Source of the DNA: Kribbella rubisoli
GTDB lineage: Bacteria > Actinomycetota > Actinomycetes > Propionibacteriales > Kribbellaceae
Assembly: GCF_004217145.1 (NCBI RefSeq)
Contig: NZ_SHKR01000011.1
Location: 620,001-684,000, forward strand
DNA length: 64,000 nt
Direction: 5' to 3'
Made by a program: the position numbers and the translations under genes
Shown here: piece after piece, positions 25,442-37,875 of the stretch
Numbering within the stretch: position 1 is the first letter of the stretch
How the letters are laid out: each line of letters begins with the position of its first letter
The notes under the pieces: generated by a model
The model's database searches: none
What the model was told of the DNA's origin: nothing
The model's input: only the letters and a program-made list of their open reading frames with translations

Positions 25442-25916
25442 ACGGGCCTCGGCGGCCCCAGTCGTCCAGGGCTTCCAGTGCCTCGTCGCCCAGCGGGTTC
25501 ACACCGGGACCGGCGGCCAGCGAGTGACCCACCAGCACGTGCAAGCACTTCACACGGGTCGGCATCCCACCAGCAGTGATACCGGCGATCTCCGAGACAT
25601 GTTCGATCGACTCGCGATGCGCGAGGTACGACTCGTGGGCGGCGCGGTAGCGGGCGGCCAGATCCTCGTCTTCCGCCAGCCGGTCGGTCATTTCCTTCAT
25701 CATGCCGGAGGCCTCGAGCGTCCCGATGGCGGACGCGAGCCGCGGGCACGTCACGTAGTACGTGGTGGGGAACGGCGTGCCGTCCGGCAACCGCGGCTCG
25801 GTCTCAACCACGTCCGGCAGGCCGCACGTGCAGCGATGCGCGATCGAGCGGATGCCGCGCGCAGTACGGCCGAGCTGTTTGCTGACTGCTTCTTGGTCGG
25901 CGGGGCTGACGCTCAC
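25434..25916 (-). CDS. DUF501 protein
   Basis: 160 residues, GTG start. The block CPRLASAIGTLEASGMMKEM and the cysteine-bearing start (HRCTCGLPDVVET) and end (VKCLHVLVGHSLAAGPGVNP, LDDWGRRGPCV) are the DUF501 pattern. The function is unknown, although the gene is nearly always between divIC and ppx in actinobacteria. It overlaps both neighbours (GTGA upstream, 8 bases downstream). Confidence 0.9.
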   Translation of the reverse strand: MSVSPADQEAVSKQLGRTARGIRSIAHRCTCGLPDVVETEPRLPDGTPFPTTYYVTCPRLASAIGTLEASGMMKEMTDRLAEDEDLAARYRAAHESYLAHRESIEHVSEIAGITAGGMPTRVKCLHVLVGHSLAAGPGVNPLGDEALEALDDWGRRGPCV

Positions 25917-26518
25917 CTGGTTACCTTAGGTGACGGCGTGATGATCGGCTTCGGGGTGGGCTTGGCCGGCGTCGGCGTCGCGACGACCGGCGGTTTGCCG
26001 GCGCCCTCGACACTCCCCCACAGCTTCGTGTACCAGGTCGGCTTCTGCGTCTCCGTCGCACCGTCCGACGGCGTCGACGGCTCCGGCGGGGCGCCGACCG
26101 GCTTCCCGTCCGCGCCGATCACGCGGTACCCGACCTCGCCCGGCATCACCCAGCCGAGCCGCTGCCGCGCCTGCGCTTTCACGTACGCGTCGTCGTCCCA
26201 GCGGGCGATCTCGTCGTTCAGCTCGCCGACCCGCTTCTCCCGGTCGCGGATCTCCTGCTGCAGCGCGCTGACCTGCTGGTGCTGGTCGAACCAGACCCGC
26301 AGGCTCTGCGCGTACGACACGATCAACGCCCCGAGGACGAGCAGTACGACGGCCGCCCGCCCGGTCAGGTTGCGCGAACCCCTGGTCCGCGCCGGCTCCG
26401 GCTGGGTTCCCGCCGTACGGCGTTTGGGCTGGTCGCCCCGCCGGGCCGGTGGACGCGACTGGGTCCGGCTCGACGGACGCGAGCCGGGGCGTGCACCGGA
26501 TTCCCGACGGGACGGCAT
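25913..26518 (-). CDS. FtsB/DivIC-type septum formation initiator
   Basis: 201 residues; GGAGG seven bases before the ATG. An 80-residue basic, Arg/Pro/Gly-rich cytosolic tail is followed by one membrane span (about 75-95) and a coiled coil (QQVSALQQEIRDREKRVGEL), then the conserved ARQRLGWVMPGEVGY block. The C-terminus is Pro/Thr-rich. DivIC/FtsB joins FtsL and FtsQ in the divisome. It precedes DUF501 with a GTGA overlap and follows eno. Confidence 0.9.
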   Translation of the reverse strand: MPSRRESGARPGSRPSSRTQSRPPARRGDQPKRRTAGTQPEPARTRGSRNLTGRAAVVLLVLGALIVSYAQSLRVWFDQHQQVSALQQEIRDREKRVGELNDEIARWDDDAYVKAQARQRLGWVMPGEVGYRVIGADGKPVGAPPEPSTPSDGATETQKPTWYTKLWGSVEGAGKPPVVATPTPAKPTPKPIITPSPKVTR

Positions 26519-26536
26519 ACCTGAACCTCCGAAACG

Positions 26537-27856
<1,320 letters not shown>

Positions 27857-27877
27857 CTAGCCTCCAGACCACCAGCC

Positions 27878-28402
27878 TCAGTGGACCGCGTCGGTCCTAA
27901 CGATCGCATCCACAGGTACCTCCCGCGTCAGTAACACTCCGTTGGGCGCCCGAAAGACCGCCAGATCGCCGGAATCCACACCCAGTAAGACTTCTACGCG
28001 CGTGCGCCGGCCGACTTCGCTGTCCTTCGACGGCGCCAGATGCACGTGGGTACGCCGCCCCGGCCGCAAACCTTCCCGCTCGATCGCGGCCAGCGCGGTG
28101 CGATTCGTCCCGTGCCACAGCAGGTCTACGGGGTACACCCGTTCCCAACTGTTCTCCAAGGCTTCACACGTCACTGGCATCCCCACCAGCGAATGCCCCT
28201 GACACGCGCGGATCAGCTCGCCGTCGACCTGCAGCCGCCGTTTGTCGTTCTGCTCCACCGCCGCGTCGAGCGCCGCGCGATCGAGCCCGAGCAGCCGCAG
28301 TACGTCGGCGATCGCCGCCCAGCCGTCCGCACTCATCGTGAGGCCGCGCTCACCTGCTGTGTGCCGGAGCAGCTTGGAGATCGCGCGGCTGTCCTTGCTC
28401 AC
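27878..28402 (-). CDS. kptA: RNA 2'-phosphotransferase, Tpt1/KptA family
   Basis: 174 residues from a GTG that overlaps the LysR stop (GTGA). KptA motifs are intact: SKLLRHTAGERGL (first Arg-His), WHGTNRTALAAIEREGLRPG and RRTHVHLAPS with the Arg-His-Arg-Arg NAD-binding tetrad, then VLLGVDS. It moves an RNA 2'-phosphate to NAD+, giving ADP-ribose 1'',2''-cyclic phosphate. Bacteria lack the tRNA splicing route that makes this substrate, so its role is unclear. Cotranscription with a LysR regulator is unusual. Confidence 0.92.
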   Translation of the reverse strand: MSKDSRAISKLLRHTAGERGLTMSADGWAAIADVLRLLGLDRAALDAAVEQNDKRRLQVDGELIRACQGHSLVGMPVTCEALENSWERVYPVDLLWHGTNRTALAAIEREGLRPGRRTHVHLAPSKDSEVGRRTRVEVLLGVDSGDLAVFRAPNGVLLTREVPVDAIVRTDAVH

Positions 28403-29241
28403 CCCAGCATCCCCCTCAGTTCGGACACCCGTTCAGTGCGGTCCGGGCGCGTGATCACGTAGTACCGCACCGGCGGCAGATCCTTGATCGGGATCTTCCG
28501 CACGGCTGCCGTCGTACGCACGGAGCCGTTGACGACGGCCGGTCCTATACCGAGACGGACGAAGTGGACCAGCAGTTCCCAGCCTTCGGCCTCAACCGCG
28601 ACGGACCACCGGATCCCCTGATCGAGCATGCTCCGCTCCAGCTGCTGCCGATGCGGGCGATCCTTCGGCGGTACGACGAGCGCCTCGTCCTGCAGGTCCT
28701 TCAACCGCACGGTACGACGCTCCGCGAGCCGGTGGCCGGCCCGCGTGATCAGGGTCTGCGGGTACTGCGCCAGCAGCTCGCACTCGAGGTCGTCCGGCGG
28801 GACGCCCAGCGCCGTGACGCCGATATCCGCCGTACCTTCTCGCACGGCCGCCAACGTCGCGCCGGCGTCGCCGGTGCGAAGCCGTAGTTCGCGGCCCTTT
28901 GCGACGAACCGCCGGATGGGGTCTCCGAGCAGGTACAGATACGTGCCCGATCCCGCAATGAGAACCAATGGCCGCGGCGGGAGCGCGTCCAACGTGCCCA
29001 GGAACTCGGCCGCGCGATCCCGGCTGTCGTTCGCGAACGCCGCGAGCCGCTCGCCGGCATCCGTCAGGTGCAGGAGCCGGCCTTGCTTCACATACAGCGA
29101 GGTGTCGAGCCGGTGCTCGAGCTTCCGGATGCGGGTGTGCAGGGCCGGCTGGCTGACGTGCAACTCCTCGGCGGCACGGGTGAAGTTGCGGTGCCGCGCG
29201 AACACCGCGAACGCCTGCAAGTCGTCAGCCACCAGTTCCAT
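28399..29241 (-). CDS. LysR-family transcriptional regulator
   Basis: 280 residues from ATG 29241. HTH at residues 5-65: LQAFAVFARHRNFTRAAEEL, HVSQPALHTRIRKLEHRLDT. The substrate domain follows (TADIGVTALGVPPDDLECELL). It overlaps kptA and is divergent from a HAD-like gene. The gap (29242-29310) has AGAACTAGTTCT (29268-29279) and ATAGCTAT-like half-sites typical of LysR control, so it may regulate the HAD-like gene or its own operon. Confidence 0.9.
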   Translation of the reverse strand: MELVADDLQAFAVFARHRNFTRAAEELHVSQPALHTRIRKLEHRLDTSLYVKQGRLLHLTDAGERLAAFANDSRDRAAEFLGTLDALPPRPLVLIAGSGTYLYLLGDPIRRFVAKGRELRLRTGDAGATLAAVREGTADIGVTALGVPPDDLECELLAQYPQTLITRAGHRLAERRTVRLKDLQDEALVVPPKDRPHRQQLERSMLDQGIRWSVAVEAEGWELLVHFVRLGIGPAVVNGSVRTTAAVRKIPIKDLPPVRYYVITRPDRTERVSELRGMLG

Positions 29242-29267
29242 CAACAGAAACTATAGCTATGTCGATA

Positions 29268-29279
29268 AGAACTAGTTCT
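29268..29279. promoter_or_regulatory. Perfect 12-bp palindrome between LysR and HAD-like genes
   Basis: AGAACTAGTTCT is fully self-complementary and sits 32 bases before the HAD-like ATG and 27 bases before the LysR ATG. With the TATAGCTAT stretch next to it, it is the best candidate for a LysR binding region. Confidence 0.5.
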
Positions 29280-29310
29280 GCTGGATGGCTGACGCACGGA
29301 CGCTGGATCT

Positions 29311-29763
29311 ATGAACAGATTGGGAATCGACATCGGACGGGTGATCATCGACGGATCATCAGGCCCCGGTGATACGTCGTTCTTCTCCGGGGACACGGCG
29401 GCCATGCTGCGGACGCCCGCAGTACCAGGTGCTTTCGAGGCGATCGCGCGGTTGGTGCCGCTGTTCGACGAGACCTGGTTGGTGTCGAAGTGCGGACCGC
29501 GGATCCGGCAGCGGTCGCTGGAGTGGCTGGCACACCATCGCTTCTGGGACCTTACTGGGGTTGCTGAGGGCAACGTTCGGTTCTGTCTGCGGCGGCCGGA
29601 GAAGGCGATTCACTGTGCCGAGCTCGGCATCACGCACTTCGTCGACGACAAGCCGGACGTGATCAGTGCGATCACGCCGGTTGTCGCGAACCGCTACCTG
29701 TTCAAGGACTGGGCGAGCACCGAGGCTGCGGTTCGGCTAGCTCTCGAGTTGGCGGCGTACTAG
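29311..29763 (+). CDS. HAD-like hypothetical protein
   Basis: 150 residues. RLGIDIGRVIIDG gives the HAD nucleophile Asp but the usual second Asp is Gly (DxG), LVSKCGPRIRQRSLEWL the second motif region and GITHFVDDKPDVISAI the acidic motif IV. The fold resembles small HAD phosphatases; the second-Asp change hints at a non-phosphatase role. It is divergent from LysR and overlaps the aminotransferase gene end by 27 bases. Confidence 0.7.
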   Translation: MNRLGIDIGRVIIDGSSGPGDTSFFSGDTAAMLRTPAVPGAFEAIARLVPLFDETWLVSKCGPRIRQRSLEWLAHHRFWDLTGVAEGNVRFCLRRPEKAIHCAELGITHFVDDKPDVISAITPVVANRYLFKDWASTEAAVRLALELAAY

Positions 29764-30927
29764 CTCGCCGAGTTGTCGGAGGCCGTGGAGCAGGCGGTCG
29801 TCGGGGATGCCGGAGTAGCTGAGGCGGGCGTGGTTGGGCTCCTGGTGAACCGGGAAGAAGGTCGCACCGGGGACATAGGCGATCTTCGCCGGCAGCAGCG
29901 TCTCCTGCATGAACTTCGCGGCGTCGAAGCCCTCAGGGAACGACAGCCAGGTGAACAGCCCGCCGTTCGGCCGGGTGAACCGGACGGACGGCGGCAGCAC
30001 GTCGTCGAGCGTCGCCAGCGCGAGATCGCGCTTGTGGCGGTAGACCACGTTGCCGTCGGCGATGTGGCGGTCGATGTCGTACCGGCCGAGGTACGCCGCT
30101 GCCGCTGACATGTTCAGCGTGCTGCTCTGGGTGTCGGCGGCAAGCTTCAGCAACCCGAGTTTCTCGAGCACCTCGGGCGCCGCGACCGCCCATCCGAGCC
30201 GCACGCCGGGGGCAAGGATCTTCGAGAAGCTGCCGACATGGACCACCCGGCCCTCGGTGTCGAGACTCTTCAGCGTCGGCAGGTGGCTGCCCTCGTAGCG
30301 AAGATCGCGGTACGGCGTGTCCTCCAGGATCACGAGCTGATGCCGGTTGGCCAGCTCGATCAGCCGCCGGCGTCGCTGCAGGCTCAGCGTGACGCCGGTG
30401 GGGTTCTGGAAATCGGGCACGGTGTAGAGCAGCTTGGCGCCCGGGTTCCGGGCCAGGATCTCCTCGAGATGGTCCACGTCCATCCCGTCGTCATCGATGC
30501 GCACCGGCGCGTAGCGCGGTTCGTACGGCGCGAACGCGATCAGCGCGCCGAGGAACGTCGGGTTCTCGGTGATGACGACGTCGCCCGCGTCGAGCAGGAG
30601 CTTGGCGGTCAGATCGAGGCCCTGCTGACCGCCTTGGACGATGAGTACGTCGTCGGCGCCGCACACGGTCCCACCGCGCGTGAGCCGCTCCGCGATCAGC
30701 TTGCGCAGCTCCGGCAGCCCGCGGGACTCGGTGTACTGCAGGGTGCCGGCGGTCGCTGTGGTGAGAAGCTCGTGGAAGATCTCGCTGAGCTCGTTCATCG
30801 GGAACAGCGCCGGGTCGGGGTAGCCGCCACCGAACGAGATCAGCTCCGGGTCGTCGCCGAGCCGCAGAAGCTCACGGATGGCGGACGGGCGGACCCCGTT
30901 GATCCGGCGCGCGTAGGGGATGGCCAC
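29737..30927 (-). CDS. PLP-dependent aminotransferase, class I/II (2-aminoadipate/MocR-like)
   Basis: 396 residues, fold type I. FGGGYPDPALFP, YTESRGLPELRKLIAERL, VQGGQQGLDLTAKLLL (PLP phosphate region), YTVPDFQNPTGVTLS, LEDTPYRDLRYEG and the Schiff-base lysine in GSFSKILAPGVRLGW are present. It lacks the GntR HTH of MocR regulators, so it is the free-standing LysN/ARO8-type enzyme. The amino donor and acceptor are unknown. Confidence 0.9.
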   Translation of the reverse strand: MAIPYARRINGVRPSAIRELLRLGDDPELISFGGGYPDPALFPMNELSEIFHELLTTATAGTLQYTESRGLPELRKLIAERLTRGGTVCGADDVLIVQGGQQGLDLTAKLLLDAGDVVITENPTFLGALIAFAPYEPRYAPVRIDDDGMDVDHLEEILARNPGAKLLYTVPDFQNPTGVTLSLQRRRRLIELANRHQLVILEDTPYRDLRYEGSHLPTLKSLDTEGRVVHVGSFSKILAPGVRLGWAVAAPEVLEKLGLLKLAADTQSSTLNMSAAAAYLGRYDIDRHIADGNVVYRHKRDLALATLDDVLPPSVRFTRPNGGLFTWLSFPEGFDAAKFMQETLLPAKIAYVPGATFFPVHQEPNHARLSYSGIPDDRLLHGLRQLGELVRRQLES

Positions 30928-30959
30928 GATCGTGCTCCTCTCAGTTCACAACCTGAACT

Positions 30960-31145
30960 TCACAGCCCGAACGAACTGCGGGCATGGGCAAGGCCCCGGG
31001 CGTTGTCCTCAGGGCCGGAGATGCCCGTGAGGACATTGTTCGCGATCCGCCAAGCGAAGTACCCCGCCTGGACCGCCCACCGGACACGCAGGAAGGTGTC
31101 CAGTCCTCGGTCCGGCCGGCGCCGAAAGGCCTCGGCCGCCGGCAT
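30960..31145 (-). pseudogene. 3' remnant of an aminoglycoside/choline-kinase-type phosphotransferase gene
   Basis: An open stretch of 61 codons whose last 50 residues look like real protein: LDTFLRVRWAVQAGYF, AWRIANNVLTGISGPEDN and ARGLAHARSSFGL resemble the last helices of APH-family enzymes. No kinase catalytic loop is present upstream on this strand; instead the 31166-31260 inverted repeat sits there. It is therefore best seen as what is left after loss of the 5' part. No ribosome site is seen at the ATG (31145). Confidence 0.4.
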
Positions 31146-31165
31146 CCGGTTTCTCCGGCACGGCC

Positions 31166-31260
31166 GGCGGATCTCCAGGCCATCACAACCACGCGATACC
31201 CGGGTCCTTCCCGCTTACAGAGCATCGGCGGCGTCGATTGTGATGGCCTGGAGATCCGCC
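31166..31260. repeat. Perfect 23-bp inverted repeat around 49 bases
   Basis: Bases 31166-31188 are the exact reverse complement of 31238-31260; both arms hold CTCCAGGCCATCACAA or its complement. The 49-base centre (31189-31237) has no ORF. The element is between the phosphotransferase remnant and the mazG stop. It may be a miniature transposable element, a cruciform-forming insertion scar or a strong terminator for mazG; perfect arms argue for a recent event. The rest of the 30928-31292 gap holds only the remnant. Confidence 0.85.
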
Positions 31261-31292
31261 ACGCGCGTGGTCCCGGCCGGTGGTACGTGACG

Positions 31293-32267
31293 TTAGCCGG
31301 CGGTCTCGGCTGCGCGGACCTGCTCGGCCAGGGAGGCGACTGCTGTCCGTAGCGCCTGCTCGGCGTCGACGCCGAGACTGCGGGCTTCACGCACGATGGC
31401 GAGGAGCTCCGGGCCGATCTGGTCCGCGGACATCTCCCCAGATGTAGCGTCCGCCGGAAGGACCTTCGCGGACCGACCCAGGACCTTGTCGGCCAGGGCT
31501 AACGCGGGCAAAGCGAGGGGGATGCCTTCGAGGACCGAGGAGCGCTGCTTCTCGGCGGCCTTGATGGTCTCCCAGTTGGCTTCGACGGCGGCGGCGTCCG
31601 CGGCGTCGACGGTGCCGAAGACGTGGGGGTGGCGGCGGATGAGTTTCTCGACGATGCCGGCCGAGACGTCGTCGATCGTGAAGGCCTCGTCGGGGTTGTC
31701 CTCGGCGATCCGCGAGTGGAACGCGACCTGCAGCAGCAGATCTCCCAACTCCTCCTGAAGGTGCGAGAGGTCGCCGGTGTCGATTGCTTCGAGGGTTTCG
31801 TAGGTCTCCTCGAGGAGGTACTTCGCGAGGCTCTCGTGAGTCTGTTCCTGGTCCCACGGGCAGTTGCGGCGGAGGCGGTCCATCACTCGGACGAGGTCGA
31901 TCAGCCGGGCGCCGGGTACGTCGTACGACCCGTGCATGATCTCCACCTGGTACGACGGCTCGCGGACGAGCTCGTCGGACACGACCCGGAGGAGACCCGG
32001 CTCGCCGTCGTCACCGGTGAGCCAGACGACCTTGCGACCATCGGCGGCCGCGGACGACAGCCAGGTCCAGGCGGCGGAGACGCCGGCCTCGACCTGGGTG
32101 ACGACCAGTCCGGAGCCGATCACGGCCTGTACGTCGGGCCGGCCCGGACCGCCTGCGGCGCCGATCTCGTCGGCGGCCTCGAGGGCCTGCCAGGTCGCGC
32201 GGGTCAGCAGGCCCGGCGCGACCCGGGGACTGGTGAGTACGACCGTGATCGTCCCACCGCTACTCAT
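31293..32267 (-). CDS. mazG: Nucleoside triphosphate pyrophosphohydrolase MazG
   Basis: 324 residues. Residues 1-115 are the extra N-terminal domain seen in actinobacterial MazG. The MazG core follows: LRRNCPWDQEQTHESLAKYL, EETYETLEAID and EELGDLLLQVAFHSRIAE contain the ExxE12-28ExxD metal site. It hydrolyses non-canonical or alarmone-pool NTPs to NMP and pyrophosphate. It lies downstream of mfd with a lipoprotein between, the usual actinobacterial order. Confidence 0.93.
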   Translation of the reverse strand: MSSGGTITVVLTSPRVAPGLLTRATWQALEAADEIGAAGGPGRPDVQAVIGSGLVVTQVEAGVSAAWTWLSSAAADGRKVVWLTGDDGEPGLLRVVSDELVREPSYQVEIMHGSYDVPGARLIDLVRVMDRLRRNCPWDQEQTHESLAKYLLEETYETLEAIDTGDLSHLQEELGDLLLQVAFHSRIAEDNPDEAFTIDDVSAGIVEKLIRRHPHVFGTVDAADAAAVEANWETIKAAEKQRSSVLEGIPLALPALALADKVLGRSAKVLPADATSGEMSADQIGPELLAIVREARSLGVDAEQALRTAVASLAEQVRAAETAG

Positions 32268-32273
32268 GAACCG

Positions 32274-32897
32274 TCAGCCCTGGGGTTGGGCTTGCTGGGC
32301 CGCGTCGGCGGCGGCCTTGCGCTTGGCTGCGGTCTGGGGCGACTCGATGGAGAGCGAGCCGGAGACCGTCGTGTCGAGCTTGCCGTCGGTCCACTGGCCG
32401 AAGCGGGGCGCGATCGAGACGTTGATGTCCTTCGACGCGTCCTTCACCGCGAGCAGGCCTTGCTGCAGCTTGGCCTGGTCCTGCAGGTCCTTGCTGGTGC
32501 CCCCGCCGAGCTTGACGGTGACGACCGCGGCCGTCGCGACGTCGTTGAGGAAGTTGCGCGCGACCGTGTCGGTCTGGAACTTCTCGTACGTCGCCTCGTC
32601 GTCGCCGACCGCGTTCTTGGCCGCCGCCGCGGTCTCCGCTGGCGTGACCGTGATCGACTTGTCCTGCTTGACCTGCCCGAGGATCGCGTTGTTCACCAGG
32701 TCGCTGAGCGCGGCGGCGGTGTTGTAGTTCTGCCCGAGCGCGGTGGTCACCGCCTGCGAGGTCTTGTCGACGTCGCCGATGCTGATCTCGGTCGTGCCGA
32801 CAACGGCTGCCGCACCCGGGTGTGTGCCCGCCGCGCATCCACCGGTCAGCAGCACGATCGCCGCCACCGCACCGAGAGCCCGAAGCCGTGTGCTCAC
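32274..32897 (-). CDS. SurA N-terminal-domain-like lipoprotein
   Basis: 207 residues from GTG 32897 with GAGGAG upstream. The first 20 residues are a lipoprotein signal, lipobox LTGGC with the lipid cysteine near residue 20. The rest is helical, with ISIGDVDKTSQAVTTALGQ as the SurA/trigger-factor-type chaperone start; no PPIase domain follows. It probably helps fold exported proteins at the membrane surface. It sits between mfd and mazG in the same transcript. Confidence 0.82.
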   Translation of the reverse strand: MSTRLRALGAVAAIVLLTGGCAAGTHPGAAAVVGTTEISIGDVDKTSQAVTTALGQNYNTAAALSDLVNNAILGQVKQDKSITVTPAETAAAAKNAVGDDEATYEKFQTDTVARNFLNDVATAAVVTVKLGGGTSKDLQDQAKLQQGLLAVKDASKDINVSIAPRFGQWTDGKLDTTVSGSLSIESPQTAAKRKAAADAAQQAQPQG

Positions 32898-32926
32898 CGA
32901 ATCTCCTCGTATCCCACTCGTAAGTT

Positions 32927-36552
<3,626 letters not shown>

Positions 36553-36556
<4 letters not shown>

Positions 36557-37128
36557 GAGTTGTACTTCCCTTGGGTCGCATCCAGGCCGTCGGTGAGCAG
36601 GGACTCGACGGCGTCCGCGGTCCGGTCGACGGCGAACGGAAGATCCTTGCGTTCGGTCGAGGAGAACTCGTTGAGGACGAAGTCGGCGGGCGCCTGCCGG
36701 CCCGGCGGACGACCCACACCGAACCGGACTCGATAGTACTCACCGGTGCCAAGCGATTTCCGCAGCGACTTGAGCCCGTTGTGGCCGTTGTCCCCGCCGC
36801 CGAACTTGCACCGCAGTACGCCGAAGTCGATGTCGAGCTCGTCGTGGACGACGAGCAGGTTGGCCGGGTCGAGCTTGAAGAACTTCAGCAGGCCGGAGAC
36901 CGGGCCGCCGGACTCGTTCATGTACGCGCGGGGCTTGGCCAGCACCGTCCGCAGGCCGCTGATCCGGGTCTCGATCACCTCGGCCTTGACCTGCTTGCTC
37001 TGCTTCCACTTCCCGCCGGTCCGGGCAGCCAGCTCATCGGCCACCAGATGACCGATGTTGTGCCGGGTGCGGGCATACGAAGGGCCGGGATTCCCCAGTC
37101 CGACGACCAACCACACGTCGTCCGCCAC
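36553..37128 (-). CDS. pth: Peptidyl-tRNA hydrolase
   Basis: 191 residues, GTG start. VVGLGNPGPSYARTRHNIGH gives the catalytic His (about 25) and GNPG loop; KPRAYMNESGGPVSGLLKFF and LLVVHDELDIDFGVLRCKFGGGDNGHNGLKSL hold the other active residues. It frees tRNA from peptidyl-tRNAs dropped by ribosomes. It lies between rplY and mfd, overlapping mfd by 4 bases. Confidence 0.96.
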
Positions 37129-37173
37129 GGATCCCGGCCCTCCAGAAGTTCGGCTGCTGATGCCGAGTGCAGA

Positions 37174-37815
37174 CTACTCGGCCGCGGCGGCCACCGGCTC
37201 CGCGGCAGTCGGCTCGTCCCGCTCGATGCCGGCCTCGGCCTCGGCCTCGGCCAGCTCGGCCTCGGCCTGCTCAGCGGTCTGCTGAGCGGTGATGTTCACG
37301 ACCAGCGTGTCGGGCTCGATGGCCAGCGTCGTGCCGGCGGGCAACTGCAGGTCCGACGCGTGGATCTGGGCGCCGACCTCCAGGCCCTCGATCGAGACGG
37401 TGACGCCGTCGGGGATGTGCGTCGCCTCGGCCTCGACCAGGATGCTCTGCGCCTCCAGGACGACCAGGGCGTCGCTGACAGCCTCGCCCTCGAGGTGGAC
37501 GGCGATGTCGACCTGGACCTTCTCGCCACGGCGGACGATGACCAGGTCGACGTGCTCGATGTGGCCCTTGATCGGGTCGCGCTGGACCTGCTTCGGCAGC
37601 GCGAGGTGGGACTCTCCGCCCTCGACCTCGATCATCAGCAGGGCGTTGGCGGTCTTCAGGGCCAGCATGGTGTCGTGACCGGGCAGCGTGATGTGCACCG
37701 GGTCACTGCCGTGGCCGTAGAGGACAGCGGGAACCTTGTTGTCCCGGCGGATTCGGCGGGCAGCCCCCTTGCCGAACTCCGTACGCGATTCGGCTTGGAT
37801 CTTGACCTCGGCCAC
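37174..37815 (-). CDS. rplY: 50S ribosomal protein L25/Ctc
   Basis: 213 residues, the long CTC form. GTG start with AGGAG upstream. The N-terminal L25 domain binds 5S rRNA (EFGKGAARRIRRDNKVPAVL.., HVDLVIVRRGEKV) and the TL5 C-terminal domain spans residues 100-185, with an acidic Ala/Glu tail. It leads the rplY-pth-mfd transcript. Confidence 0.95.
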   Translation of the reverse strand: MAEVKIQAESRTEFGKGAARRIRRDNKVPAVLYGHGSDPVHITLPGHDTMLALKTANALLMIEVEGGESHLALPKQVQRDPIKGHIEHVDLVIVRRGEKVQVDIAVHLEGEAVSDALVVLEAQSILVEAEATHIPDGVTVSIEGLEVGAQIHASDLQLPAGTTLAIEPDTLVVNITAQQTAEQAEAELAEAEAEAGIERDEPTAAEPVAAAAE

Positions 37816-37875
37816 GAGATGAACTCCTAAAAGCGTTGCGGTGATCAGTTGTCTGTATGGAACTCGGCTGCGGCC

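Noticed and set aside
30941..31390. 149-codon minus-strand frame across the inverted repeat
   Set aside because: It crosses the repeat and the mazG end and shows no protein-like composition; only the 30960-31145 frame looks protein-like.
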